Assembly: GCA_036402155.1 (NCBI GenBank)
Contig: DASWTL010000093.1
Location: 1-37,136, forward strand
Direction: 5' to 3'
DNA: 37,136 nt
Source of the DNA: DASWTL01 sp036402155
Lineage (GTDB): Bacteria > Bacteroidota > Bacteroidia > Sphingobacteriales > Sphingobacteriaceae
Position 1 is the first letter of the stretch. Each line of letters starts with the position of its first letter. The notes beneath the pieces were generated by a model. That model worked only from the letters and a program-made list of their open reading frames with translations, was not told the DNA's origin and made no database searches. The translations under genes were made by a program, and so were the position numbers. Shown one piece after another: positions 17,035-25,035 of this stretch.

Positions 17035-18315
17035 TTAATAGTTGTATTTATTTTTCCAGAGTGATTTAAGCCGTTCACGTAATTTTTGTTCTGCGGCATT
17101 GTGCCCGGGATCATAGAGCAAAGTTCCGCTTATTTTGTCTGGAAAAAACTCCTGCTCTGTGAAATTATTTTCATAAGAATGGGCGTACTTATAATCTTTA
17201 CCATACCCAATATTTTTCATCAGGTTGGTTGGAGCATTCCGGATATGCAACGGAACAGAAAGATCGCCTGTTTTTCTTACGAGTTCCTCGGCCCGGTTAA
17301 TAGCTTCATAACTGGCATTGCTTTTTGGTGATGATGCCAGATACGTTACAGTTTGAGAAAGAATGATCCGCGATTCTGGCCAGCCGATCACGTTAACAGC
17401 CTGAAAGCAGTTATTTGCCAGCAATAAAGCATTTGGATTAGCATTTCCAATGTCCTCCGACGCTAAAATCAGGAGTCTGCGTGCTATAAATAACGGGTCT
17501 TCACCCCCGGCAATCATCCGTGCCAGCCAGTATACGGCGGCATTGGGGTCGCTGCCGCGGATGGATTTTATAAAAGCTGATATAATATCATAATGCTGCT
17601 CGCCGGCTTTATCATATATAGCCATGTTGTGCTGAACGTGTTTAAGAACAAGTTCATTGGTGAGAATTATTTCATCCTCAGACACCGCATTTACAACCAG
17701 CTCAAGCACATTTAGAAGTTTTCGGGCATCTCCACCTGAAAGGCGGAGAAGTGCTTCATTTTGTTCAATAACAATCTTTTTCATCGACAGGTACTGATCA
17801 TTCCTGATAGCAGTACTAAGCAGATTTTGGAGATCTTCTTCTGCTAATGGTTTTAAAATATACACCTGGCATCGTGAAAGTAACGCGGAAATAACTTCGA
17901 AAGAAGGATTTTCTGTGGTGGCTCCAATAAGTGTAACTAAACCCCGCTCAACTGCACCTAATAAAGAATCTTGCTGTGATTTTGAAAAGCGATGTATCTC
18001 ATCAATAAACAGGATGGGCAGGTTTTCATTTTCCTCTTTAAGCTTAGCCGCTTTTTCAATGACCTCACGAATATCTTTTACACCAGAGTTAATAGCACTC
18101 AGGCTAAAAAAGGGGCGGTTTAATTGGTTTGATATAATAAAGGCGAGAGTTGTTTTACCCACTCCCGGCGGACCCCAGAGAATTAAGGATGGCAGATTGC
18201 CACTTTCTATCGCCTTGCGTAAAATAGCATCCTGGCCAACCAAATGTGTTTGTCCAACATATTCATCAAGAGTAGTCGGACGCATACGTTCTGCTAAAGG
18301 AGGGATAGTTGCCAT
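17035..18315 (-). CDS. rarA: Replication-associated recombination protein A (AAA ATPase)
   Basis: RarA (MgsA) acts at stalled replication forks, in the RecF/clamp-loader-like AAA+ family. Walker A is LWGPPGVGKTTLA (about 46-58) and Walker B is LFIDEIHRF; sensor 1 reads LIGATTENPSFEV, a strong signature of this family. LSGGDARKLLNVLE is sensor 2. The C-terminal tetramerisation region (AVYWLARMIAGGEDPLFIARRL) is complete, and the 426-residue length is normal. It starts one base after the rhomboid stop codon, so it is in the same operon as cphA. Confidence 0.96.
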   Translation of the reverse strand: MATIPPLAERMRPTTLDEYVGQTHLVGQDAILRKAIESGNLPSLILWGPPGVGKTTLAFIISNQLNRPFFSLSAINSGVKDIREVIEKAAKLKEENENLPILFIDEIHRFSKSQQDSLLGAVERGLVTLIGATTENPSFEVISALLSRCQVYILKPLAEEDLQNLLSTAIRNDQYLSMKKIVIEQNEALLRLSGGDARKLLNVLELVVNAVSEDEIILTNELVLKHVQHNMAIYDKAGEQHYDIISAFIKSIRGSDPNAAVYWLARMIAGGEDPLFIARRLLILASEDIGNANPNALLLANNCFQAVNVIGWPESRIILSQTVTYLASSPKSNASYEAINRAEELVRKTGDLSVPLHIRNAPTNLMKNIGYGKDYKYAHSYENNFTEQEFFPDKISGTLLYDPGHNAAEQKLRERLKSLWKNKYNY

Positions 18316-18316
18316 T

Positions 18317-18988
18317 TCAGAAAAAATAATAAGCTTTTTTTGCTCGTGCCCGGAAAAAAACTCCGCCCACTATTCCAAATGCAAAGCCTCCGATATGTGC
18401 CCAGTAACCTACTCCTGCGGTATCAGCAGTCTGCGGTCCTAACAATGCCCATCCGGCAAGTAATTGCTGTGCAATCCAGATCCCCAAAAATACGAAAGCT
18501 GATACCCGAAAAACAGATAAAAACAATAAAAAAAAGATCTTGATTTTTGACGCCGGAAACATGATGAGGTAAGCTCCCAGTACTGCCGCAATTGCTCCGG
18601 AAGCGCCAATAGCCGGTACCTGGCTGTGTGCCAAAATAACACTATGAACACCTGCAGAAAAAACTCCGCCTAAAAGGTAGAATATCAGAAACCGGAAATT
18701 ACCTATTGCTATTTCGATATTATCGCCAAAAATCCATAAAAACAGCATATTTCCAATAAGATGTGACCATCCTCCATGCAAAAACATACTTGTAAAAAGC
18801 GTATGGAGTGTTTCTCCGGCTAAAATCCGATAAGGCACAGCGGCATAATTATCAAACAGAATTTTTAACTGCTCTTCCGACATCTGGTACTCTTGCCAGA
18901 AAAAATAACAGTTGATAAATATCAGCAGGTACGTAAATATTGGTTTGTAATTTCCTTTTATATGATCATCACCTATTGGAAAAAACAT
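18317..18988 (-). CDS. Rhomboid family intramembrane serine protease
   Basis: A six-helix membrane protease of 223 residues. The catalytic pair is Ser130 in GASG (AIGASGAIAAVLG) and His198 in YWAHIGGFAFG. The oxyanion-region HLIGNMLFLWIFG (HxxxN) and the FLHGGWSHL loop are present too. Rhomboids cut single-pass membrane proteins inside the bilayer; the substrate is unknown. The gene sits one base after cphA and one base before rarA, so the three are co-transcribed, without any obvious shared function. Confidence 0.93.
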   Translation of the reverse strand: MFFPIGDDHIKGNYKPIFTYLLIFINCYFFWQEYQMSEEQLKILFDNYAAVPYRILAGETLHTLFTSMFLHGGWSHLIGNMLFLWIFGDNIEIAIGNFRFLIFYLLGGVFSAGVHSVILAHSQVPAIGASGAIAAVLGAYLIMFPASKIKIFFLLFLSVFRVSAFVFLGIWIAQQLLAGWALLGPQTADTAGVGYWAHIGGFAFGIVGGVFFRARAKKAYYFF

Positions 18989-18989
18989 A

Positions 18990-21614
18990 TCAATATGATT
19001 TTACGCCAGATTCTTCATCCTGCAATTTCTGAATTGTATTTACTGAATCCTTAATTGAATCGCTTACGATGGTGATAAATGATCCGGGCTTTACTGATTT
19101 AAGTATATAATCCAATGCTTTTTTGCTGTCGCCTATCACTTTATAATTCATTTCCGGCTTTACCTCCAGCAAACCTTCAACAAGCAAATTCACCAATTGC
19201 TCATAGGTTCTGTCACGAAGATATTTTTCCTGGCAGATTACCACTTCATCAAACATAGATGCAGCAATCCGTCCCATCTCCCTGATGTCTTCATCCCGGC
19301 GATCGCCCGTGCCCGAAATAACGCCGGTGAAATAACTGGCCTCCATCGTTTTTAAGAAATCACGTACACCCCGCATACCATCCGGGTTATGCGCATGATC
19401 AACCAGTATTCGGTGATCTTTAAAGTGAAACATATTCATTCTGCCGGGAGTATGTGCGGGTGAAGGAATAAATGTTTCCATGGAAGTCCGGATATCCTCA
19501 ATCTTAAATCCCCACACAAAAGCCGCCAGACTTGCTGCCAGCGCATTCTGTATCATAAAGTTTACCGTTCCGTTAAATGTTATTGGAATGTGCGCTACTT
19601 TTCCGATACGGATCTTCCAATCACCTTTTTTAACAGTGATAAAGCCATTTTCAAAAATAGCAGCTGTACATCCCTTGCGGCAATGTTCCAGTACAACCGG
19701 ATTATTTTCATCCATAGTGAAAAAAGCAACATTACACTTCGCTTCACGGGCAACTTTCACGCAATGTTCGCAATCTGCATTAATTATCCCCCAGCCATCT
19801 TTTTTAACGGCGTCAATTATAACACTTTTAACCCGGGCCAGATCATTTAGTGTATGAATGTCTGATATTCCCATATGATCTTCCTGGATATTGGTTAATA
19901 CACCAATGTCGCAGGTTGGGAATCCGAGCCCTGCCCGTAGTATTCCTCCTCTTGCTGTTTCAAGTATGGCAAACTCTACAGTAGGATCCTTCAGCACAAA
20001 AGCTGCACTTGCCGGACCTGTGGTATCGCCCTTTAAAAGCATCGAGTTTTGAATATATACCCCGTCTGATGTTGTGAATCCAACTCTGTACCCATTATTT
20101 TTAACAATATGAGCAATCAACCGCGTGGTAGTGGTTTTACCATTGGTGCCTGTAATAGCTATAATGGGAATAGTTGCTGATTTTCCCGGAGGAAACAGCA
20201 TGTCAAGCACGGGAGCGGCTACATTTCTTGGAAGGCCTTCACTCGGGGCAAGGTGCATACGGAATCCCGGTGCCGCATTCACCTCAAGCACAACCCCACC
20301 TGTTTCGTTTAAGGGTTGGGATAAGTTTTCAGCCATGATATCAATTCCACAAATGTCAAGCCCGATAACCTTGGCTATCCTTTCGCAGATGAAAACATTT
20401 TGTGGATGTACCTTATCAGTAACATCTATAGAAGTACCGCCGGTACTTAAATTAGCAGTAGATTTTAAATATACGATTTCATCCTTTTCAGGAATGCTCT
20501 CAAGGGTGAACCCTTTTTTTTGAAGAAGATCCTTCGTATCACGGTCGACAGTTATTTCTGTGAGCACATTTTCATGCCCATAGCCCCGTCTTGGATCCTT
20601 ATTTTCGCTATCGATTAACTGCTGAACAGTAGATTTCCCGTCGCCCTTTACATGTGCCGGAATTCGCAGCGCCGCGGCAACCATTTTATTATTTATCACC
20701 AGCACCCGGAAATCGCTTCCTGTTATAAAACGTTCTACAATTACTTTTTTTGAATATGATTGAGCGTATTCAAATGCCTTTTCAGCCTCCTCTTCAGTTT
20801 TTACGTTGATAGTTGCACCTTTCCCATGGTTAGCATTCAAGGGTTTAAAAACAAGCGGAAAACCTACAGTAGATAGGGCCTTTCCCAATTCATTAGCATG
20901 AGTAACAGTCACTCCTTTGGCAACGGGTATGGCTTGTTCCTCAAGAATTCTTTTGGTCTCTTCCTTATTACCCGCGATATCTACCGCTATACTGCTTGTT
21001 TTATCAGTCATGGTTGCACGGAAACGCACCTGGTTTTTTCCATACCCTAGTTGCACCAATGAATTGTTATTGAGGCGAATAAACGGTATATTACGACTGA
21101 CAGCCTCATCAATTATTGAGCCTGTACTTGGTCCGAAACGTTCCATCTCACGGAGCCGTTTCATTTCTATTATATCACGCTGCAAATCGTAGTATTCGTC
21201 ATGAATTAAAGCATTCGCAATTCTTACCGCCGCTTCGGCAGCGTATACACCCACTTTTTCTTCAACATAACTGAATACAACATTGTACACACCAGGGGCC
21301 TTTGTGCTTCTGGTCCGCCCAAAGCCGGTATCCATACCTGCAAGCACCTGGATCTCTAATGCAATATGTTCTATCACATGACCCATCCATGTACCTTCCT
21401 CTACACGCTCAAAAAAGCCACCTTCATAACCCGGGGAGCAGCGATGTGTGTACAAGCTTGGAATTAACCGTTCTATTCTTTCTTTGAATCCGGGAATTTT
21501 ATTTGTTGGCTTTTGTTCCACATCCTCCAGATCAAGCTGCATCTGAATTAATTTTTTTCTTCGTATAGACCATATATTAGGTCCGCGTAATATTTGTATT
21601 CCAAGGATCTTCAT
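18990..21614 (-). CDS. cphA: Cyanophycin synthetase
   Basis: CphA joins aspartate and arginine into cyanophycin, a storage polymer of a poly-Asp backbone with Arg side chains, using ATP. The 874-residue length is standard. The N-terminal region contains RGPNIWS and MGHVIEHIALEIQ, specific to CphA1. An ATP-grasp domain follows (about 220-470; FPLVFKPLNANHGKGATI and the metal-binding EVNAAPGFRMHLAPSEG). The C-terminal Mur-ligase domain has P-loop ITGTNGKTTTTR at about 485-496 and DHAHNPDG near its end. It is the first gene of an operon with rhomboid and rarA and is divergent from cphB. CphA2, which rejoins the dipeptide, is unlikely since both domains look intact. Confidence 0.96.
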   Translation of the reverse strand: MKILGIQILRGPNIWSIRRKKLIQMQLDLEDVEQKPTNKIPGFKERIERLIPSLYTHRCSPGYEGGFFERVEEGTWMGHVIEHIALEIQVLAGMDTGFGRTRSTKAPGVYNVVFSYVEEKVGVYAAEAAVRIANALIHDEYYDLQRDIIEMKRLREMERFGPSTGSIIDEAVSRNIPFIRLNNNSLVQLGYGKNQVRFRATMTDKTSSIAVDIAGNKEETKRILEEQAIPVAKGVTVTHANELGKALSTVGFPLVFKPLNANHGKGATINVKTEEEAEKAFEYAQSYSKKVIVERFITGSDFRVLVINNKMVAAALRIPAHVKGDGKSTVQQLIDSENKDPRRGYGHENVLTEITVDRDTKDLLQKKGFTLESIPEKDEIVYLKSTANLSTGGTSIDVTDKVHPQNVFICERIAKVIGLDICGIDIMAENLSQPLNETGGVVLEVNAAPGFRMHLAPSEGLPRNVAAPVLDMLFPPGKSATIPIIAITGTNGKTTTTRLIAHIVKNNGYRVGFTTSDGVYIQNSMLLKGDTTGPASAAFVLKDPTVEFAILETARGGILRAGLGFPTCDIGVLTNIQEDHMGISDIHTLNDLARVKSVIIDAVKKDGWGIINADCEHCVKVAREAKCNVAFFTMDENNPVVLEHCRKGCTAAIFENGFITVKKGDWKIRIGKVAHIPITFNGTVNFMIQNALAASLAAFVWGFKIEDIRTSMETFIPSPAHTPGRMNMFHFKDHRILVDHAHNPDGMRGVRDFLKTMEASYFTGVISGTGDRRDEDIREMGRIAASMFDEVVICQEKYLRDRTYEQLVNLLVEGLLEVKPEMNYKVIGDSKKALDYILKSVKPGSFITIVSDSIKDSVNTIQKLQDEESGVKSY

Positions 21615-21747
21615 AGAGGTTTTTGTGTCTTATTCAACGTAGTCAAAGATTACGCCATAGTTGAGAAATTGTAACCGGTTGAGTTTGCAGACCGGACTAA
21701 AAGTAATATGAGTTATATTAAGCGGAATTATTCATTTTGGAATGGTT

Positions 21748-21786
21748 ATTGGTTTTAGGTTGAATCTAATTCACACTATAACCAAT
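21748..21786. repeat. Imperfect hairpin in the cphA-cphB divergent region
   Basis: ATTGGTTTTAG (21748-21758) pairs with CTATAACCAAT (21776-21786) with one T-T mismatch. Inside it, TGAAT (21761-21765) pairs with ATTCA (21769-21773) around a 3-base loop. About 15 pairs in 39 bases form a long dyad, either an operator or an RNA structure in the cphA/cphB leader region. Confidence 0.5.
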
Positions 21787-21813
21787 GTCAATTTATAAAG
21801 TTTTATGTTGAAA

Positions 21814-21837
21814 AGTTTGAATAAGAATGTTCAAACT
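21814..21837. promoter_or_regulatory. Inverted repeat, candidate operator upstream of cphB
   Basis: AGTTTGAA (21814-21821) and TTCAAACT (21830-21837) are perfect 8-base arms with an 8-base spacer. The dyad lies 14 bases upstream of the -7 element at 21852, so it covers the place of the -33 element. That is where a dimeric repressor or activator would bind. Confidence 0.5.
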
Positions 21838-21851
21838 ATCTTAGCAGAGGT

Positions 21852-21859
21852 TATATTTG
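21852..21859 (+). promoter_or_regulatory. -7 promoter element of cphB
   Basis: TATATTTG is an exact TAnnTTTG match 26 bases before the cphB start codon. No -33 TTG is found at the usual distance; the inverted repeat just upstream may replace it. Confidence 0.5.
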
Positions 21860-21885
21860 AGACATTGCAGAAATATCTCTAGCCT

Positions 21886-22797
21886 ATGGTTCCAAAAGGG
21901 AAACTTATTATCATTGGTGGCGCTGTTGATCTGGGCAGTTCGTTAAGTTACAATGAGAACATCAGCCATCCACACTACATCAAGTTTTTTGAACGGGGTA
22001 TATTAAAACGTATAATTACTGAGGCGGGGCATGCACATGACACCATTGTTGAGGTTATTACTACAGCCTCACAAATTCCTGATATTGTTGGTGCTGAGTA
22101 TATTAAAACATTTAATCAGTTACAGGTAACTAATGTTTCAGTTCTTGATATTCGGTCAAGGGAAGATGCCAATAATCCGGAATTTATTGACCGGGTAACA
22201 AAAGCGCATGTAGTGATGTTTACGGGAGGTGACCAGTTGAGATTGAGTTCAATATTAGGGGGCACTGAATTTCTTCGTACCCTGAAAAGACGATATCTGG
22301 AAGATAATTTTGTTATTGCAGGCACATCTGCGGGAGCTGCCGCAGCATCAACCAATATGATTTACAGGGGGAGCAGTAGTGAAGCTTTAATTAAAGGGGA
22401 AGTTCAGATAACCGGTGGCCTTGGTTTTATAGATTCCGTAATTGTTGATACACACTTTGTTCAGCGCGGACGTATAGGAAGGTTATTTTACGCAGTTGCC
22501 AGTAATCCGGGAATGCTTGGAATTGGTTTAGGGGAGGATGCTGGCCTGCTTATTACAGAAGGAAATTGTATGGAAGCGATCGGATCTGGCCTGACGATTT
22601 TAGTTGATGGCCGTTTTATAAGTGAAACCAGTATCTATGAGGTAGAAATGGGTTCGCCTGTTTCAATCGACAATTTGCGGGTGCATGTCATGTCTATCTT
22701 TGATAAGTTCGATCTCCGTAATCATAACCTGCAAATTAAAAAAGCAATTAAAATTGAAGAAGGTGTTTATTTAAAAGTGAAGGATCCGGATTCATAA
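21886..22797 (+). CDS. cphB: Cyanophycinase
   Basis: CphB cuts cyanophycin into beta-Asp-Arg dipeptides. It is a serine protease of the peptidase S51 family. The nucleophile is Ser148 in GTSAGAAAAS, within the expected glycine-rich elbow; GGDQLRLSSILGGTEF precedes it and DTHFVQRGRIGRL carries the His and Arg conserved in cyanophycinase. The length (303 aa) suits an intracellular form without signal peptide. The stop codon overlaps the next ATG by one base (TAATG), so it is translationally coupled to the isoaspartyl peptidase. It is divergent from cphA; two inverted repeats lie between. Confidence 0.95.
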   Translation: MVPKGKLIIIGGAVDLGSSLSYNENISHPHYIKFFERGILKRIITEAGHAHDTIVEVITTASQIPDIVGAEYIKTFNQLQVTNVSVLDIRSREDANNPEFIDRVTKAHVVMFTGGDQLRLSSILGGTEFLRTLKRRYLEDNFVIAGTSAGAAAASTNMIYRGSSSEALIKGEVQITGGLGFIDSVIVDTHFVQRGRIGRLFYAVASNPGMLGIGLGEDAGLLITEGNCMEAIGSGLTILVDGRFISETSIYEVEMGSPVSIDNLRVHVMSIFDKFDLRNHNLQIKKAIKIEEGVYLKVKDPDS

Positions 22798-23645
22798 TGC
22801 AGGCAAAAATTATTATACATGGCGGTTTTTTCAGTGAGTCTGATACAAATCAGGAGATGAAGCTGGCCAAGCAGCGTGCCCTTTCCGAAATTGTTGAAAT
22901 GGGGTACAGTTATTTATTGCAACATTCTGCCCTGCAGACCGTAAACTATACGGTTTCACTTTTAGAGGATTGCGACCTCTTTAATGCAGGGCTGGGTTCA
23001 CAGATCCAGAAAGATGGGAAAATTCGCTTAAGCGCGTCTATAATGGATGGCAGATCGAAGCGGTTTGGCGGAGTAATTAATATTCAGAATGTTAAAAATC
23101 CGGTTCAGATAGCCTGTAAATTAATGGACTTGCCGGATAATGTTCTTAGTGACCATGGCGCCCTACAGTTTGCCAGGGATAATGGGTTTGATCATTATAA
23201 CCCTGAAACTTCTGTAAGACGGGCTGATTATGAAAAAAAACGTAGTGAGGCAGACCGGACCGGAACGGTAGGATGTGTGGCTTTGGATACTAAAGGTGAT
23301 CTGGCAGTTGCCACATCAACGGGCGGTAAGGGTTTTGAGATCCCGTGCAGGGTAAGTGATTCAGCTACTGTTGCAGGGAATTATGCTAATGATCTGGCAG
23401 CTGTTTCATGCACCGGGGTTGGAGAAGATATTGTAAAGGGTGCTATTGCAGCAAAAATTGTTACGAGAGTAACAGACGGCTTTGGCCTGGAGGAAGCTTA
23501 TATAAAGACTTTTGAAGAGCTAAAATCCTTCGATGGCTTTGCCGGAGCAATATCAATAGATGGAAAAGGAAATATATTCCATTTAGATTCCCATCCGTAT
23601 ATGGTATGGGCTTCATATGATAACGGGGTACAAGTATTTACCTAG
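22797..23645 (+). CDS. iaaA: Isoaspartyl peptidase/L-asparaginase (plant-type, Ntn hydrolase)
   Basis: This enzyme is expected to split the beta-Asp-Arg released by cyanophycinase into aspartate and arginine. It is an N-terminal nucleophile hydrolase that cleaves itself; the nucleophile is Thr157 in RTGTVGCVALD, with NAGLGSQ and ATSTGGKGFEIPCRVSDSA further on and CTGVGEDIV near the end. At 282 residues it is shorter than E. coli IaaA (about 320), mostly in the loop before the cut site, and the usual HGGAG start reads HGGFF. Coupling to cphB by a one-base overlap supports dipeptide breakdown as its job. Confidence 0.92.
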   Translation: MQAKIIIHGGFFSESDTNQEMKLAKQRALSEIVEMGYSYLLQHSALQTVNYTVSLLEDCDLFNAGLGSQIQKDGKIRLSASIMDGRSKRFGGVINIQNVKNPVQIACKLMDLPDNVLSDHGALQFARDNGFDHYNPETSVRRADYEKKRSEADRTGTVGCVALDTKGDLAVATSTGGKGFEIPCRVSDSATVAGNYANDLAAVSCTGVGEDIVKGAIAAKIVTRVTDGFGLEEAYIKTFEELKSFDGFAGAISIDGKGNIFHLDSHPYMVWASYDNGVQVFT

Positions 23646-23700
23646 CGGCGCGTTTACGGAACGGCGTTTGTAAGGGTTAAGTTGTAAATGTTTTAAAATT

Positions 23701-24333
23701 ATGAGAATTCTTACTATATATATCATATTTAGCCTTATTGCTCACGTATCGTTTGCCGGGAATAGTCAATTCAAGACAGAACAAGATACGACTGTAGCTT
23801 TATCTCAACAGTATAGCGGGCTTCCAAACAGTAATTATATTGCTTTAAACGAACGGAATGCTACCCGCCATTTTGCTAAAATTATTACATTGTATAACAG
23901 CTTTGCAGCTAAGAGTTTAAAAGGCGGAGCATTAAAAGCGGCTGAACAAACTATAATAAAACGATCTATCCCGCTGTCGCTGCGATATGGAACGGATCAT
24001 AGCGATTATACATGCTTTATGGCTTTGGCCAATGTGTATGTCAGTCAAAAAAAATATAGCCAGGCTAAATGGTACTATATTCAATCTAATACCTCGGCTA
24101 AAAAAGGACATAACACCAAAGGTGAAGTCCTGTCGTTAATAAAGCTGGCGGCTGTTAAAAGAACTATTGGAGATAATACTTTGGCGATCCAGGATTTAAA
24201 GCAGGCTGAAAAGATCGCGGTAAAGAATAAATTAAAAAGCTCGCTCCCTGAAATAAGGAGAAATATTAAGGCCTACAGTAAGAAAGAATCTGCCAAGACC
24301 CTGGCAACCATAAAAAAAGCTGGTAAAGCCTGA
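23701..24333 (+). CDS. Secreted TPR-like hypothetical protein, 210 aa
   Basis: A signal peptide is evident (MRILTIYIIFSLIAHVSFAG), cut near FAG. After a polar linker of about 40 residues, the protein is alpha-helical with TPR-like repeats: ALANVYVSQKKYSQAKWYY at about 107-125 and LIKLAAVKRTIGDNTLAIQDL at about 145-165. The C terminus is lysine-rich. No specific function is known. It lies 55 bases after iaaA on the same strand, so it may be read through from the cyanophycin genes, though nothing in it points to that pathway. It is convergent with the response regulator gene. Confidence 0.75.
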   Translation: MRILTIYIIFSLIAHVSFAGNSQFKTEQDTTVALSQQYSGLPNSNYIALNERNATRHFAKIITLYNSFAAKSLKGGALKAAEQTIIKRSIPLSLRYGTDHSDYTCFMALANVYVSQKKYSQAKWYYIQSNTSAKKGHNTKGEVLSLIKLAAVKRTIGDNTLAIQDLKQAEKIAVKNKLKSSLPEIRRNIKAYSKKESAKTLATIKKAGKA

Positions 24334-24342
24334 AAAATATAG

Positions 24343-25035
24343 CTATGTTACCAGCAGTTTATATCCTTTTCCATGTACATTAATGATTTCTACAGCAGGG
24401 TCCTCCTTTAAGTATTTACGAAGTTTACTCAAAAATACATCCATGCTGCGACCATTAAAATAATTATCATCATGCCAGATGCTTAGTAAGGCCTCCTCAC
24501 GGGTTAATACTTCATTTTTTTTCAGGCATAACAAACGAAGAAGTTCAGCTTCCTTGGTAGAAACTTTTTGCTGACTTTCATCAGTGCTGATAATTTGCTG
24601 GGTATAATCAAATGTATAGTTTCCGATACTGAATTTGGTAGGTTGTTCTTTTTCGTCCTTATTATCCGTTGATGATCGTTTAAGTAACGCATTAATCCTA
24701 AGCAGAAGCTCCTCTATTCTGAAAGGCTTTGTTATGTAATCATCTCCACCAAGATTGAAGGCTTCAGTTTTATCTTCGATCATTCCTTTAGCGGTAGCAA
24801 AAATGATGGGAACAGTACGATTAATCTTACGAACATCTTTTCCTAAAGTGAACCCGTCTTTTTTTGGCATCATGACATCGAATATGCACAGGTCAAATTT
24901 TTCCTTGGTAAATGCTTTCAACCCCTCTTCTCCATCCATGCATAGTGTTACTTCGAATTTACCCTTAAGCTGTAAATATTCCTGCAATAGCATCCCCAGG
25001 TTAGGATCATCCTCTACTAACAATATTTTTTTCAT
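24343..25035 (-). CDS. OmpR-family response regulator (RprY-like)
   Basis: A 230-residue regulator with an N-terminal receiver domain (1-120) and a C-terminal winged-helix DNA-binding domain (about 130-230). The phosphorylated residue is Asp53 in LCIFDVMMPKKDG; the acidic pair in VEDDPN and Lys in YITKPF complete the active site. GRSMDVFLSKLRKYL and HGKGYKL in the winged helix are OmpR-type. The receiver is close in my memory to Bacteroides RprY (ENLGMLL, DVMMPKKDGFTL, DDYITKPF), so this is probably the same group. The start codon overlaps the kinase stop codon (ATGA), so the pair is one unit. A TTAACA array 26904-26930 upstream of the kinase is its likely binding site. Confidence 0.95.
   Translation of the reverse strand: MKKILLVEDDPNLGMLLQEYLQLKGKFEVTLCMDGEEGLKAFTKEKFDLCIFDVMMPKKDGFTLGKDVRKINRTVPIIFATAKGMIEDKTEAFNLGGDDYITKPFRIEELLLRINALLKRSSTDNKDEKEQPTKFSIGNYTFDYTQQIISTDESQQKVSTKEAELLRLLCLKKNEVLTREEALLSIWHDDNYFNGRSMDVFLSKLRKYLKEDPAVEIINVHGKGYKLLVT

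Noticed and set aside
20125..20523. Plus-strand ORFs inside cphA and other long genes
   Set aside because: They are antisense shadows of strongly supported genes, with no recognisable domains and no promoter or spacing of their own.
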